Source: Axinella damicornis (Eukaryota; Porifera; Demospongiae; Axinellida; Axinellidae). Taken from it: DNA of 64,000 nt. Position 1 is the first letter of the stretch. Each line of letters opens with the position of its first letter. The stretch lies in NCBI GenBank assembly GCA_963931865.1, contig OZ007509.1:11035625-11099624 (forward strand), read 5' to 3'. The position numbers were made by a program, and so were the translations under genes. This document shows positions 1 through 13,000 of this stretch, piece by piece. The notes under the pieces are model-generated. The model had not been told where the DNA came from. It saw only the letters and a program-made list of their open reading frames with translations, and made no database searches.

Positions 1-6
1 GTCTCC

Positions 7-235
7 TCAGTTCTTGCTCTCCAGTTCAAGTTGCAGTTTAGCTTCAAGTTCTGTAACTTGTCTCAGTTTTTCTTCCCTTGCTCCAACCTCTTTTCTAGTT
101 TCCATCAGCTGTTGAGCAATTGCTACTTCTTCTTCGCCTGACATCACCACTGACTTTCTGCAATTCCGCTAATTCAACTGCTGTGTCCTCACTAGTGGGA
201 GCATAAGTAGCATCTGAAGCACCTGTTGAACTATC
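7..235 (-). CDS. Short coiled-coil coding exon (probably terminal), frame interrupted
   Basis: Read on the minus strand, 144 to 7 is a 45-residue open frame starting MSGEEEVAIAQQL and ending LELESKN before TGA. It is rich in Glu, Lys, Leu and Arg with heptad-like spacing, so a coiled coil is likely. The frame one base away is open and protein-like from 235 to about 145 (DSSTGASDAYAP ... ELAELQKVSGD), and a good 3' splice site (GTGCAG) sits just before it at 236-241. I infer one exon with a 1-nt shift near 135-145. It lies directly downstream, in minus orientation, of the splice-motif repeat array and could be the last exon of the same transcription unit. I do not recognise the protein family. 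Confidence 0.45.
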
Positions 236-3121
236 CTGCACTTGACTTGGCTTGGGCAAGTCAACTCATCTAGAACAAAAGCAGTATCCACGAGTATCTT
301 TCCCTCCACTTCTCCGAGACAATGTGGAGAATCCAGATCACCTGCGGAGAGTCGCCATCCAGACATTGGAAAACTCTAGCTAAGGAATGAAAAACAATAT
401 GGCATGGTGGAGTGGTAGGTCAACTCACCTAGAACAAAAGCAGTATCCACGAGTCTCCTCCACTCCACTTCTCCAAGACAATGTGGAGAGTCCAGATCGC
501 CTGCGGAGAGTCGCCATCCAGACATTGGAAAACTCTAGCTAAGGAATGAATAACAATATTGCATGGTGGGGCAGATCAACTCACCTAGAACAAAAGTAGT
601 ATCCACCGACTCTCCTCCACTCCACTTCTCCGAGACAATGTGGAGAGTCCAGATCGCCTGCAAAGAGTTGCCATCCAGACATTGGAAGACTCTAAGCTAA
701 TGAATGCATAAAAATATTGCAGGGTGGAGGGGCAGGTCAACTCACCTAGAACAAATGCAGTATCCACATTCACTCCACTTCTCCGAGACAATGTGGAGAG
801 TCTTGATCGCCTGCAGAGAGTCGCCATCCAGACACTAGCTAAGGAATGAATAACAATATTGCAGGGTGAAGGGGCAGGTCAACTCACCTACAACAAAAGT
901 AGCATTCAACAGTCTCCTCAACTCCACTTCTCCGAGACAATGTGGAGAGTTCAGATCGCCTGCGGAGAGTCGCCATCAAAACATTGGAAAACTCTAGCTA
1001 AGGAATGAATAACAATATTGCAGGGTCGAGGGGCAGGTCAATTCACCTAGAACAAAAGTAGTATCCACGAGTCTCCTCCACTCCACTTCTTCGAGACAAT
1101 GTGGAGAGTCCAGATCGCCTGCAGAGAGTCGCCATGCAGACATTGGAAGACTCTAGCTAGGGAATGAATAGCACAAATATTGAAGGAAGGAGGGGCAAGT
1201 CAACTCACCGAGAACAAATGCAGTATCCACGCGTATCTTTCCCTCCACTTCTCCGAGACAATGTAGATAGTCCAGATAGCCTGCGGAGAGTCGCCATCCA
1301 GACATTGGAAAACTCTAGCTAAGGAATGATTAACAATATTGCATGGTGGAGGGGCAAGTCAACTCACCTACAACAAAAGTAGCATCCAAGAGTCTCCTCA
1401 ACTCCACTTCTCCGAGACAATGTGGAGAGTCCAGATCGTCTGCGGAGAGTCGCCATCCAGACATTGGAAAACTCTAGCTAAGGAATGAATAACAATATTG
1501 CATGGTGGAGGGGCAGGTCAACTCACCTAGAACAAAAGCAGTATCCACGAGTATCCTTCTCTCCACTTCTCCGAGACAATGTGGACAGTTCAGATCGCCT
1601 GTGGAGAGTCGCCATCCAAACATTGGAAAACTCTAGCTAAGGAATGAATAACAATATTGCATGGTGGAGGGGCAGGTCAACTCACCCAGAGCAAAAGTAG
1701 TATCCACGACTCTCCTCCACTCCACTTCTCCGAGACAATGTGGAGAGTCCAGATCGCCTGCGGAGAGTCGCCATGCAGACATTGGAAGACTCTAGCTAGG
1801 GAATGAATAGCACAAATATTGCATGGTGGAGGGGCAAGTCAACTCACCTAGAACAAAAGCAGTATCCACGAGTATCCTTCTCTCCACTTCTCCGAGACAA
1901 TGTGGAGAGCCAAGATCGACTGCGGAGAGTCGAAATGCAGGCATTGGAAAACTCTAGCTAAGGAATGAATAACAATATTGCATTGTGGAGTGGTAGGTCA
2001 ACTCACCTAGAACAAAAGCAGTATCCATGAGTCTCCTCCACTCCACTTCTCCAAGACAATGTGGAGAGTCCAGATCGCCTGCGGAGAGTCGCCATCCAGA
2101 CATTGGAAAACTCTAGCTAAGGAATGAATAACAATATTGCATGGTGGAGGGGCAGGTCAACTCACCTAGAACAAAAGCAGTATCCACGAGTATCCTTCTC
2201 TCCACTTCTCCGAGACAATGTGGAGAGTCCAGATCGCCTGCGGAGAGTCGCCATGCAGACATTGGAAAACTCTAGCTAGGGAATGAATAGCACAAATATT
2301 GCAGGATGGAGGGGCAAGTCAACTCACCTAGAACAAAAGCAGTAACCACGCGTATCTTTCCCTCCACTTCTCTGAGACAATGTAGATAGTCCAGATAGCC
2401 TGCGGAGAGTCGCCATCCAGACAATGGAAAACTCTAGCTAAGGAATGATTAACAATATTGCATGGTGGAGGGGCAAGTCAACTCACCTAGAACAAAAGCA
2501 GTCTCCACGAGTATCCTTCTCTCCACTTCTCCGAGACAATGTGGAGAGCCAAGATCGACTGCGGAGAGTCGAAATGCAGGCATTGGAAAACTCTAGCTAA
2601 GGAATGAATAACAATATTGCATTGTGGAGTGGTAGGTCAACTCACCTAGAACAAAAGCAGTTTCCATGAGTCTCCTCCACTCCACTTCTTCAAGACAATG
2701 TGGAGAGTCCAGATCGCCTGCGGAGAGTCGCCATCCAGACATTGGAAAACTCTAGCTAAGGAATGAATAACAATATTGCATGGTGGAGGGGCAAGTCAAC
2801 TCACCTACAACAAAAGTAGCATCCAAGAGGAGTCTCCTCAACTCCACTTCTCCGAGACAATGTGGAGAGTCCAGATCGTCTGCGGAGAGTCGCCATCCAG
2901 ACATTGGAAAACTCTAGCTAAGGAATGAATAACAATATTGCATGGTGGAGGGGCAGGTCAACTCACCTAGAACAAAAGCAGTATCCACGAGTATCCTTCT
3001 CTCCACTTCTCCGAGACAATGTGGAGAGTTCAGATCGCCTGTGGAGAGTCGCCATCCAAACATTGGAAAACTCTAGCTAAGGAATGAATAACAATATTGC
3101 ATGGTGGAGGGGCAGGTCAAC

Positions 3122-5090
3122 TCACCTAGAACAAAAGTAGTATCCACGACTCTCCTCCACTCCACTTCTCCGAGACAATGTGGAGAGTCCAGATCGCCTG
3201 CGGAGAGTCGCCATCCAGACATTGGAAGACTCTAAGCTAATGAATGAATAAAAATATTGCAGGGTGGAGGGGCAGGTCAACTCACCTAGAACAAATGCAG
3301 TATCCACATTCACTCCACTTCTCCGAGACAATGTGGAGAGTCCTGATCGCCTGCAGAGAGTCGCCATCCAGACACTAGCTAAGGAATGAATAACAATATT
3401 GCAGGGTGAAGGGTCAGGTCAACTCACCTACAACAAAAGTAGCATCCAAGAGTCTCCTCAACTCCACTTCTCCGAGACAATGTGGAGAGTCCAGATCGCC
3501 TGCGGAGAGTCGCCATGCAGACATTGGAAGACTCTAGCTCGGGAATAAATAGCACAAATATTGCATGGTGGAGGGGCAAGTCAACTCACCTAGAACAAAA
3601 GCAGTATCCACGAGTCTCCTCCCCTCCACTTCTCCAAGACATAGTGGAGAGTCCAGATCGCCTGCGGAGAGTCGCCATCCAGACATTGGAAAACTCTAGC
3701 TAAGGAATGAATAACAATATTGCAGGGTGGAGGGGCAGGTCAACTCACCTAGAACAAAAGCAGTATCCACGAGTATCCTTCTCTCCACTTCTCCGAGACA
3801 ATGTGGAGAGTTCAGATCGCCTGCGGAGAGTCGCCATCCAAACATTGGAAAACTCTAGCTAAGGAATGAATAACAATATTGCAGGGTCATAGGGCAGGTC
3901 AACTCACCTAGAACAAAAGTAGTATCCACGACTCTCCTCCACTCCACTTCTCCGAGACAATGTGGAGAGTCCAGATCGCCTGCAGAGAGTCGCCATCCAG
4001 GCATTGGAAGACTCTAAGCTAATGAATGAATAAAAATATTGCAGGGTGGAGGGGCAGGTCAACTCACCTAGAACAAATGCAGTATCCACATTCACTCCAC
4101 TTCTCCGAGACAATGTGGAGAGTCCTAATCGCCTGCAGAGAGTCGCCATCCAGACACTAGCTAAGGAATGAATAACAATATTGCAGGGTGAAGGGTCAGG
4201 TCAACTCACCTACAACAAAAGTAGCATCCAAGAGTCTCCTCAACTCCACTTCTCCGAGACAATGTGGAGAGTCCAGATCGCCTGCGGAGAGTCGCCATGC
4301 AGACATTGGAAGACTCTAGCTAGGGAATAAATAGCACAAATATTGCATGGTGGAGGGGCAAGTCAACTCACCTAGAACAAAAGCAGTATCCACGAGTCTC
4401 CTCCCCTCCACTTCTCCAAGACATAGTGGAGAGTCCAGATCGCCTGCGGAGAGTCGCCATCCAGACATTGGAAAACTCTAGCTAAGGAATGAATAACAAT
4501 ATTGCAGGGTGGAGGGGCAGGTCAACTCACCTAGAACAAAAGCAGTATCCACGAGTATCCTTCTCTCCACTTCTCCGAGACAATGTGGAGAGTTCAGATC
4601 GCCTGCGGAGAGTCGCCATCCAAACATTGGAAAACTCTAGCTAAGGAATGAATAACAATATTGCAGGGTCATAGGGCAGGTCAACTCACCTAGAACAAAA
4701 GTAGTATCCACGACTCTCCTCCACTCCACTTCTCCGAGACAATGTGGAGAGTCCAGATCGCCTGCAGAGAGTCGCCATCCAGACATTGGAAGACTCTAAG
4801 CTAATGAATGAATAAAAATATTGCAGGGTGGAGGGGCAGGTCAACTCACCTACAACAAATGCAGTATCCACATTCACTCCACTTCTCCGAGACAATGTGG
4901 AGAGTCCTAATCGCCTGCAGAGAGTCGCCATCCAGACACTAGCTAAGGAATGAATAACAATATTGCAGGGTGAAGGGTCAGGTCAACTCACCTACAACAA
5001 AAGTAGCATCCAAGAGTCTCCTCAACTCCACTTCTCCGAGACAATGTGGAGAGTCCAGATCGTCTGCGGAGAGTCGCCATCCAAACATTG
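3122..5090. repeat. 782-bp higher-order repeat
   Basis: Landmark units recur at 3,122, 3,904 and 4,686, exactly 782 bp apart, so a block of five units was copied as one. The 3,904 and 4,686 blocks are nearly identical base for base, including the 'catagggcag' variant. This indicates recent unequal exchange or gene conversion. Confidence 0.8.
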
Positions 5091-5768
5091 GAAAACTCTA
5101 GCTAAGGAATGAATAACAATATTGCATGGTGGAGGGGCAAGTCAACTCACCTACAACAAAAGTAGCATCCAAGAGAAGTCTCCTCAACTCCACTTCTCCG
5201 AGACAATGTGGAGAGTCCAGATCGTCTGCGGAGAGTCGCCATCCAGACATTGGAAAACTCTAGCTATGGAATGACTAACAATATTGCATGGTGGAGGGGC
5301 AGGTCAACTCACCTAGAACAAAAGCAGTATGCACGAGTATCCTTCTCTCCACTTCTCCGAGAAAATGTGGAGAGTTCAGATCGCCTGTGGAGAGTCACCA
5401 TCCAAACATTGGAAACTCTAGCTAAGGTATGAATAACAATATTGCATGGTGGAGGGGCAGGTCAACTCACCCAGAACAAAAGTAGTATCCACGACTCTCC
5501 TCCACTCCACTTCTCCGAGACAATGTGGAGAGTCCAGATCGCCTGCGGAGAGTCGCCATGCCGACATTGGAAGACACTAGCTAGGGAATGAATAGCACAA
5601 ATATTGCATGGTGGAGAGGCAAGTCAACTCACCTAGAACAAAAGCAGTATCCACGAGTATCCTTCTCTCCACTTCTCCGAGACAATGTGGAGAGTTCAGA
5701 TCGCCTGCGGAGAGTCGCCATCCAAACATTGGAAAACTCTAGCTAAGGAATGAATAACAATATTGCAG

Positions 5769-5806
5769 CATAGATAATAGAGACGGTTACGTCTCTATTA
5801 TCTATG
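5769..5806. mobile_element. 38-bp perfect hairpin insertion in the array, copy 1
   Basis: Two 17-bp perfectly complementary arms (starting CATAGATAATAGAGACG) enclose the loop GTTA. The insert is flanked by a direct repeat ATTGCAG (5,762-5,768 and 5,807-5,813). The same site in other units has a single ATTGCAG, so this is a clean insertion with a 7-bp target-site duplication. It is too short to encode anything; either a foldback transposon relic or a templated repair product. Confidence 0.75.
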
Positions 5807-7249
5807 ATTGCAGGGTCATAGGGCAGTTCAACTCACCTAGAACAAAAGTAGTATCCACGACTCTCCTCCACTCCACTTCTCCGAGACAATGTGGAGAGTC
5901 CAGATCGCCTGTGGAGAGTCGCCATCGAGACATTGGAAGACTCTAAGCTAATGAATGAATAAAAATATTGCAGGGTGGAGGGGCAGGTCAACTCACCTAG
6001 AACAAATGCAGTATCCACATTCACTCCACTTCTCCGAGACAATGTGGAGAGTCCTAATCGCCTGCAGAGAGTCGCCATCCAGACACTAGCTAAGGAATGA
6101 ATAACAATATTGCAGGGTGAAGGGTCAGGTCAACTCACCTACAACAAAAGTAGCATCCAAGAGTCTCCTCAACTCCACTTCTCCGAACAATTTGGAGAGT
6201 CCAGATCGTCTGCGGAGAGTCGCCATCCAAACATTGGTAAACTCTAGCTAAGGAATGAATAACAATATTGCATGGTGGAGTGGTAGGTCAACTCACCTAG
6301 AACAAAAGCAGTATCCACGAGTCTCCTCCACTCCACTTCTCCAAGACAATGTGGAGAGTCCAGATAGCCTGCGGAGAGTCGCCATCCAGACATTGGAAAA
6401 CTCTAGCTAAGGAATGATTAACAATATTGCATGGTGGAGGGGCAAGTCAACTCACCTAGAACAAAAGAAGTATCCACGAGTATCCTTCTCTCCACTTCTC
6501 CGAGACAATGTGGAGAGTTCAGATCGCCTGTGGAGAGTCGCCATGCAGACATTGGAAGACTCTAGCTAGGGAATGAATAGCACAAATATTGCATGGTGGA
6601 GGGGCAAGTCAACTCACCTAGAACAAAAGCAGTATCCACGAGTATCCTTCTCTCCACTTCACCGAGACAATGTGGAGAGTTCAGATCGCCTGTGGGGAGT
6701 CGCCATGCAGACATTGGAAGATTCTAGCTAGGGAATGAATAGCACAAATATTGCATGGTGGAGGGGAAAGTCAACTCACCTAGAACAAAAGCAGTATCCA
6801 CGAGTATCCTTCTCTCCACTTCTCCGAGACAATGTGGTGAGCCAAGATCGACTGTGGTGAGTCGAAATGCAGACATTGGAAAACTCTAGCTAAGGAATGA
6901 ATAACAATATTGCATGGTGGAGTGGTAGGTCAACTCACCTAGAACAAAAGCAGTATCCACGAGTCTCCTCCACTCCACTTCTCCAAGACAATGTGGAGAG
7001 TCCAGATCGCCTGCGGAGAGTCGCCATCCAGACATTGGAAAACTCTAGCTAAGGAATGAATAACAATATTGCATGGTGGAGGGGCAGGTCAACTCACCTA
7101 GAACAAAAGCAGTATCCACGAGTATCCTTCTCTCCACTTCTCCGAGACAATGTGGAGAGTTCAGATCGCCTGCGGAGAGTCGCCATCCAAACATTGGAAA
7201 ACTCTAGCTAAGGAATGAATAACAATATTGCAGGGTCATAGGGCAGGTC

Positions 7250-10069
7250 AACTCACCTAGAACAAAAGTAGTATCCACGACTCTCCTCCACTCCACTTCT
7301 CCGAGACAATGTGGAGAGTCCAGATCGCCTGCAGAGAGTCGCCATCCAGACATTGGAAGACTCTAAGCTAATGAATGAATAAAAATATTGCAGGGTGGAG
7401 GGGCAGGTCAACTCACCTAGAACAAATGCAGTATCCACATTCACTCCACTTCTCCGAGACAATGTGGAGAGTCCTGATCGCCTGCAGAGAGTCGCCATCC
7501 AGACACTAGCTAAGGAATGAATAACAATATTGCAGGGTGAAGGGTCAGGTCACCTCACCTACAACAAAAGTAGCATCCAAGAGTCTCCTCAACTCCACTT
7601 CTCCGAGACAATGTGGAGAGTCCTGATCGCCTGCAGAGAGTCGCCATCCAGACACTAGCTAAGGAATGAATAACAATATTGCAGGGTGAAGGGTCAGGTC
7701 AACTCACCTACAACAAAAGTAGCATCCAAGAGTCTCCTCAACTCCACTTCTCCGAGACAATGTGGAGAGTCCAGATCGTCTGCGGAGAGTCGCCATCCAA
7801 ACATTGGAAAACTCTAGCTAAGGAATGAATAACAATATTGCATGGTGGAGGGGCAAGTCAACTCACCTACAACAAAAGTAGCATCCAAGAGAAGTCTCCT
7901 CAACTCCACTTCTCCGAGACAATGTGGAGAGTCCAGATCGTCTGCGGAGAGTCGCCATCCAGACATTGGAAAACTCTGGCTATGGAATGAATAACAATAT
8001 TGCATGATGGAGGGGCAGGTCAACTCACCTAGAACAAAAGAAGTATGCACGAGTATCCTTCTCTCCACTTCTCCGAGACAATGTGGAGAGTTCAGATCGC
8101 CTGTGGAGAGTCGCCATCCAAACATTGGAAACTCTAGCTAAGGTATGAATAACAATATTGCATGGTGGAGGGGCAGGTCAACTCACCCAGAACAAAAGTA
8201 GTATCCACGACTCTCCTCCACTCCACTTCTCCGAGACAATGTGGAGAGTCCAGATCGCCTGCGGAGAGTCGCCATGCCGACATTGGAAGACACTAGCTAG
8301 GGAATGAATAGCACAAATATTGCATGGTGGAGAGGCAAGTCAACTCACCTAGAACAAAAGCAGTATCCACGAGTATCCTTCTCTCCACTTCTCCGAGACA
8401 ATGTGGAGAGCCAAGATCGACTGCAGAGAGTCGAAATGCAGACATTGGAAAACTCTAGCTAAGGAATAAATAACAATATTGCATGGTGGAGTGGTAGGTC
8501 AACTCACCTAGAACAAAAGCAGTGTCCACGAGTCTCCTCCACTCCACTTCTCCAAGACAATGTGGAGAGTTCAGATCGCCTGCGGAGAGTCGCCATCCAA
8601 ACATTGGAAAACTCTAGCTAAGGAATGAATAACAATATTGCAGGGTCATAGGGCAGGTCAACTCACCTAGAACAAAAGTAGTATCCACGACTCTCCTCCA
8701 CTCCACTTCTCCGAGACAATGTGGAGAGTCCAGATCGCCTGCAGAGAGTCGCCATCCAGACATTGGAAGACTCTAAGCTAATGAATGAATAAAAATATTG
8801 CAGGGTGGAGGGGCAGGTCAACTCACCTAGAACAAATGCAGTATCCACATTCACTCCACTTCTCCGAGACAATGTGGAGAGTCCTGATCGCCTGCAGAGA
8901 GTCGCCATCCAGACACTAGCTAAGGAATGAATAACAATATTGCAGGGTGAAGGGTCAGGTCACCTCACCTACAACAAAAGTAGCATCCAAGAGTCTCCTC
9001 AACTCCACTTCTCCGAGACAATGTGGAGAGTCCTGATCGCCTGCAGAGAGTCGCCATCCAGACACTAGCTAAGGAATGAATAACAATATTGCAGGGTGAA
9101 GGGTCAGGTCAACTCACCTACAACAAAAGTAGCATCCAAGAGTCTCCTCAACTCCACTTCTCCGAGACAATGTGGAGAGTCCAGATCGTCTGCGGAGAGT
9201 CGCCATCCAAACATTGGAAAACTCTAGCTAAGGAATGAATAACAATATTGCATGGTGGAGGGGCAAGTCAACTCACCTACAACAAAAGTAGCATCCAAGA
9301 GAAGTCTCCTCAACTCCACTTCTCCGAGACAATGTGGAGAGTCCAGATCGTCTGCGGAGAGTCGCCATCCAGACATTGGAAAACTCTGGCTATGGAATGA
9401 ATAACAATATTGCATGATGGAGGGGCAGGTCAACTCACCTAGAACAAAAGAAGTATGCACGAGTATCCTTCTCTCCACTTCTCCGAGACAATGTGGAGAG
9501 TTCAGATCGCCTGTGGAGAGTCGCCATCCAAACATTGGAAACTCTAGCTAAGGTATGAATAACAATATTGCATGGTGGAGGGGCAGGTCAACTCACCCAG
9601 AACAAAAGTAGTATCCACGACTCTCCTCCACTCCACTTCTCCGAGACAATGTGGAGAGTCCAGATCGCCTGCGGAGAGTCGCCATGCCGACATTGGAAGA
9701 CACTAGCTAGGGAATGAATAGCACAAATATTGCATGGTGGAGAGGCAAGTCAACTCACCTAGAACAAAAGCAGTATCCACGAGTATCCTTCTCTCCACTT
9801 CTCCGAGACAATGTGGAGAGCCAAGATCGACTGCAGAGAGTCGAAATGCAGACATTGGAAAACTCTAGCTAAGGAATAAATAACAATATTGCATGGTGGA
9901 GTGGTAGGTCAACTCACCTAGAACAAAAGCAGTGTCCACGAGTCTCCTCCACTCCACTTCTCCAAGACAATGTGGAGAGTTCAGATCGCCTGCGGAGAGT
10001 CGGCATCCAAACATTGTAAAACTCTAGCTAAGGAATGAATAACAATATTGCAGCATAGATAATAGAGAC
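7250..10069. repeat. 1,410-bp higher-order repeat, two copies
   Basis: The unit at 7,253 recurs at 8,663 and the one at 7,814 recurs at 9,224, each 1,410 bp apart (about nine units). The copies look near identical over their length. They diverge at the end of the second copy, near 10,003-10,091, where a few substitutions and a hairpin insertion appear. Confidence 0.8.
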
Positions 10070-10091
10070 GGTTACGTCTCTATTATCTATG
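10054..10091. mobile_element. 38-bp perfect hairpin insertion in the array, copy 2
   Basis: Identical to the hairpin at 5,769-5,806, with the same ATTGCAG flanks. The surrounding units are also alike, so this copy most likely spread by duplication of the array segment, not by a second insertion. Confidence 0.75.
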
Positions 10092-13000
10092 ATTGCAGGG
10101 TCATAGGGCAGTTCAACTCACCTAGAACAAAAGTAGTATCCACGACTCTCCTCCACTCCACTTCTCCGAGACAATGTGGAGAGTCCAGATCGCCTGCGGA
10201 GAGTCGCCATCCAGACATTGGAAGACTCTAAGCTAATGAATGAATAAAAATATTGCAGGGTGGAGGGGCAGGTCAACTCACCTAGAACAAATGCAGTATC
10301 CACATTCACTCCACTTCTCCGAGACAATGTGGAGAGTCCTAATCGCCTGCAGAGAGTCGCCATCCAGACACTAGCTAAGGAATGAATAACAATATTGCAG
10401 GGTGAAGGGTCAGGTCAACTCACCTACAACAAAAGTAGCATCCAAGAGTCTCCTCAACTCCACTTCTCCGAGACAATGTAAAGAGTCCTAATCGCCTGCA
10501 GAGAGTCGCCATCCAGACACTAGCTAAGGAATGAATAACAATATTGCAGGGTGAAGGGTCAGGTCAACTCACCTACAACAAAAGTAGCATCCAAGAGTCT
10601 CCTCAACTCCACTTCTCCGAGACAATGTGGAGAGTCCAGATCGTCTGCGGAGAGTCGCCATCCAGACATTGGTAAACTCTAGCTAAGGAATGAATAACAA
10701 TATTGCATGGTGGAGGGGCAAGTCAACTCACCTACAACAAAAGTAGCATCCAAGAGGAGTCTCCTCAACTCCACTTCTCCGAGACAATGTGGAGAGTCCA
10801 GATCGTCTGCGGAGAGTCGCCACCAGACATTGGAAAACTCTAGCTAAGGAATGAATAACAATATTGCATGGTGGAGGGGCAGGTCAACTCACCTAGAACA
10901 AAAGCAGTATCCACGAGTATCCTTCTCTCCACTTCTCCGAGACAATGTGGAGAGTTCAGATCGCCTGTGGAGAGTCGCCATCCAATCATTGGAAACTCTT
11001 GCTAAGGTATGAATAACAACATTGCATGGTGGAGGGGCAGGTCAACTCACCCAGAGCAAAAGTAGTATCCACGACTCTCCTCCACTCCACTTCTCCAAGA
11101 CAATGTGGAGAGTCCAGATCGCCTGCGGAGAGTCGCCATGCAGACATTGGAAGACTCTAGCTAGGGAATGAATAGCACAAATATTGCATGGTGGAGGGGC
11201 AAGTCAACTCACCTAGAACAAAAGCAGTATCCACGAGTATCCTTCTCTCCACTTCTCCGAAACAATGTGGAGAGCCAAGATCGACTGCGGAGATTCGAAA
11301 TGCAGACACTGGAAAACTCTAGCTAAGGAATGACTAACAATATTGCATGGTGGAGTGGTAGGTCAACTCACCTAGAACAAAAGCAGTATCCACGAGTCTC
11401 CTCCACTCCACTTCTCCAAGACAATGTGGAGAGTCCAGATCGCATGCGGAGAGTCGCCATCCAAACATTGGAAAACTCTAGCTAAGGAATGAATAACAAT
11501 ATTGCAGGGTGGAGGGGCAGGTCAACTCACCTAGAACAAAAGCAGTATCCACGAGTATCCTTCTCTCCACTTCTCCGAGACAATGTGGAGAGTTCAGATC
11601 GCCTGCGGAGAGTCGCCATCCAAACATTGGAAAACTCTAGCTAAGGAATGAATAACAATATTGCAGGGTCATAGGGCAGGTCAACTCACCTAGAACAAAA
11701 GTAGTATCCACGACTCTCCTCCACTCCACATCTCCGAGACAATGTGGAGAGTCCAGATCGTCTGCGGAGAGTCGCCATCCAGACATTGGAAAACTCTAGC
11801 TAAGGAATGAATAACAATATTGCATGGTGGAGGGGCAGGTCAACTCACCTAGAACAAAAGCAGTATCCACGAGTATCCTTCTCTCCACTTCTCCGAGACA
11901 ATGAGGAGAGTTCAGATCGCCTGTTGAGAGTCGCCATCCAAACATTGGAAACTCTAGCTGAGGAATGAATAACAATATTGCATGGTGGAGGGGCAGGTCA
12001 ACTCACCTAGAACAAAAGTAGTATCCACGACTCTCCTCCACTCCACTTCTCCGAGACAATGTGGAGAGTTCAGATCGCCTGCGGAGATTCGCCATGCAGA
12101 CATTGGAAGACTCTAGATAGGGAATGAATAGCACAAATATTGCATGGTGGAGGGGCAAGTCAACTCACCTAGAACAAAAGCAGTATCCACGAGTATCTTT
12201 CCCTCAACTTCTCCGAGACAATGTGGATAGTCCAGATCGCCTGCGGAAAGTCACCATCCAGACATTGGAAAACTCTAGCTAAGGAATGAATAACAATATT
12301 GCATGGTGGAGGGGCAGGTCAACTTACCTAGAACAAAAGTAGTATCCACGACTCTCCACTACTCCACTTCTCCGAGACAGTGAGGAGAATCCAGATCGCT
12401 TGCGGAGAGTCGCCATTAAAATATTGGAAAACTCTAGCTAACGGATGAATAACAATATTGTAGGGTCGTAGGGAAGGTCAACTCACCTAGAACAAAAGTA
12501 GTATCCACGACTCTCCTCCACTCCACTTCTCCGAGACAATGTGGAGAGTCCAGATCGCCTGCAGAGAGTCGCCATCCAGACATTGGAAGACTCTAAGCTA
12601 ATGAATGAATAAAAATATTGCAGGGTGGAGGGGCAGGTACAAATGCAGTATCCACATATGTGGAGAGTCCAGATCGCCTGCAGAGAGTCGCCATCCAGAC
12701 ATTGGAAGACTCTAAGCTAGTGAATGTATAAAAATATTGCAGGGTGGAGGGGCAGGTACAAATGCAGTATCCACATTCACTCCACTTCTCCGAGACAATG
12801 TGGAGAGTCCTGATCGCCTGCAGAGAGTCGCCATCCAGACACTAGCTAAGGAATGAATATTGCAGGGTGAAGGGGCAGGTCAACTCACCTACAACAAAAG
12901 TAGCATCCAAGAGTCTCCTCAACTCCACTTCTCCGAGAATATGTGGAGAGTCCAGATCGTCTGCGGAGAGTCGCCATCCAAACATTGGAAAACTCTAGCT

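Noticed and set aside
585..10363. Family of 80-103-residue proteins on the minus strand (MATLCRRSGLSTLSRRSG type)
   Set aside because: They are the same satellite unit read repeatedly; frames arise because unit lengths are often divisible by three, and codon changes do not look selected.
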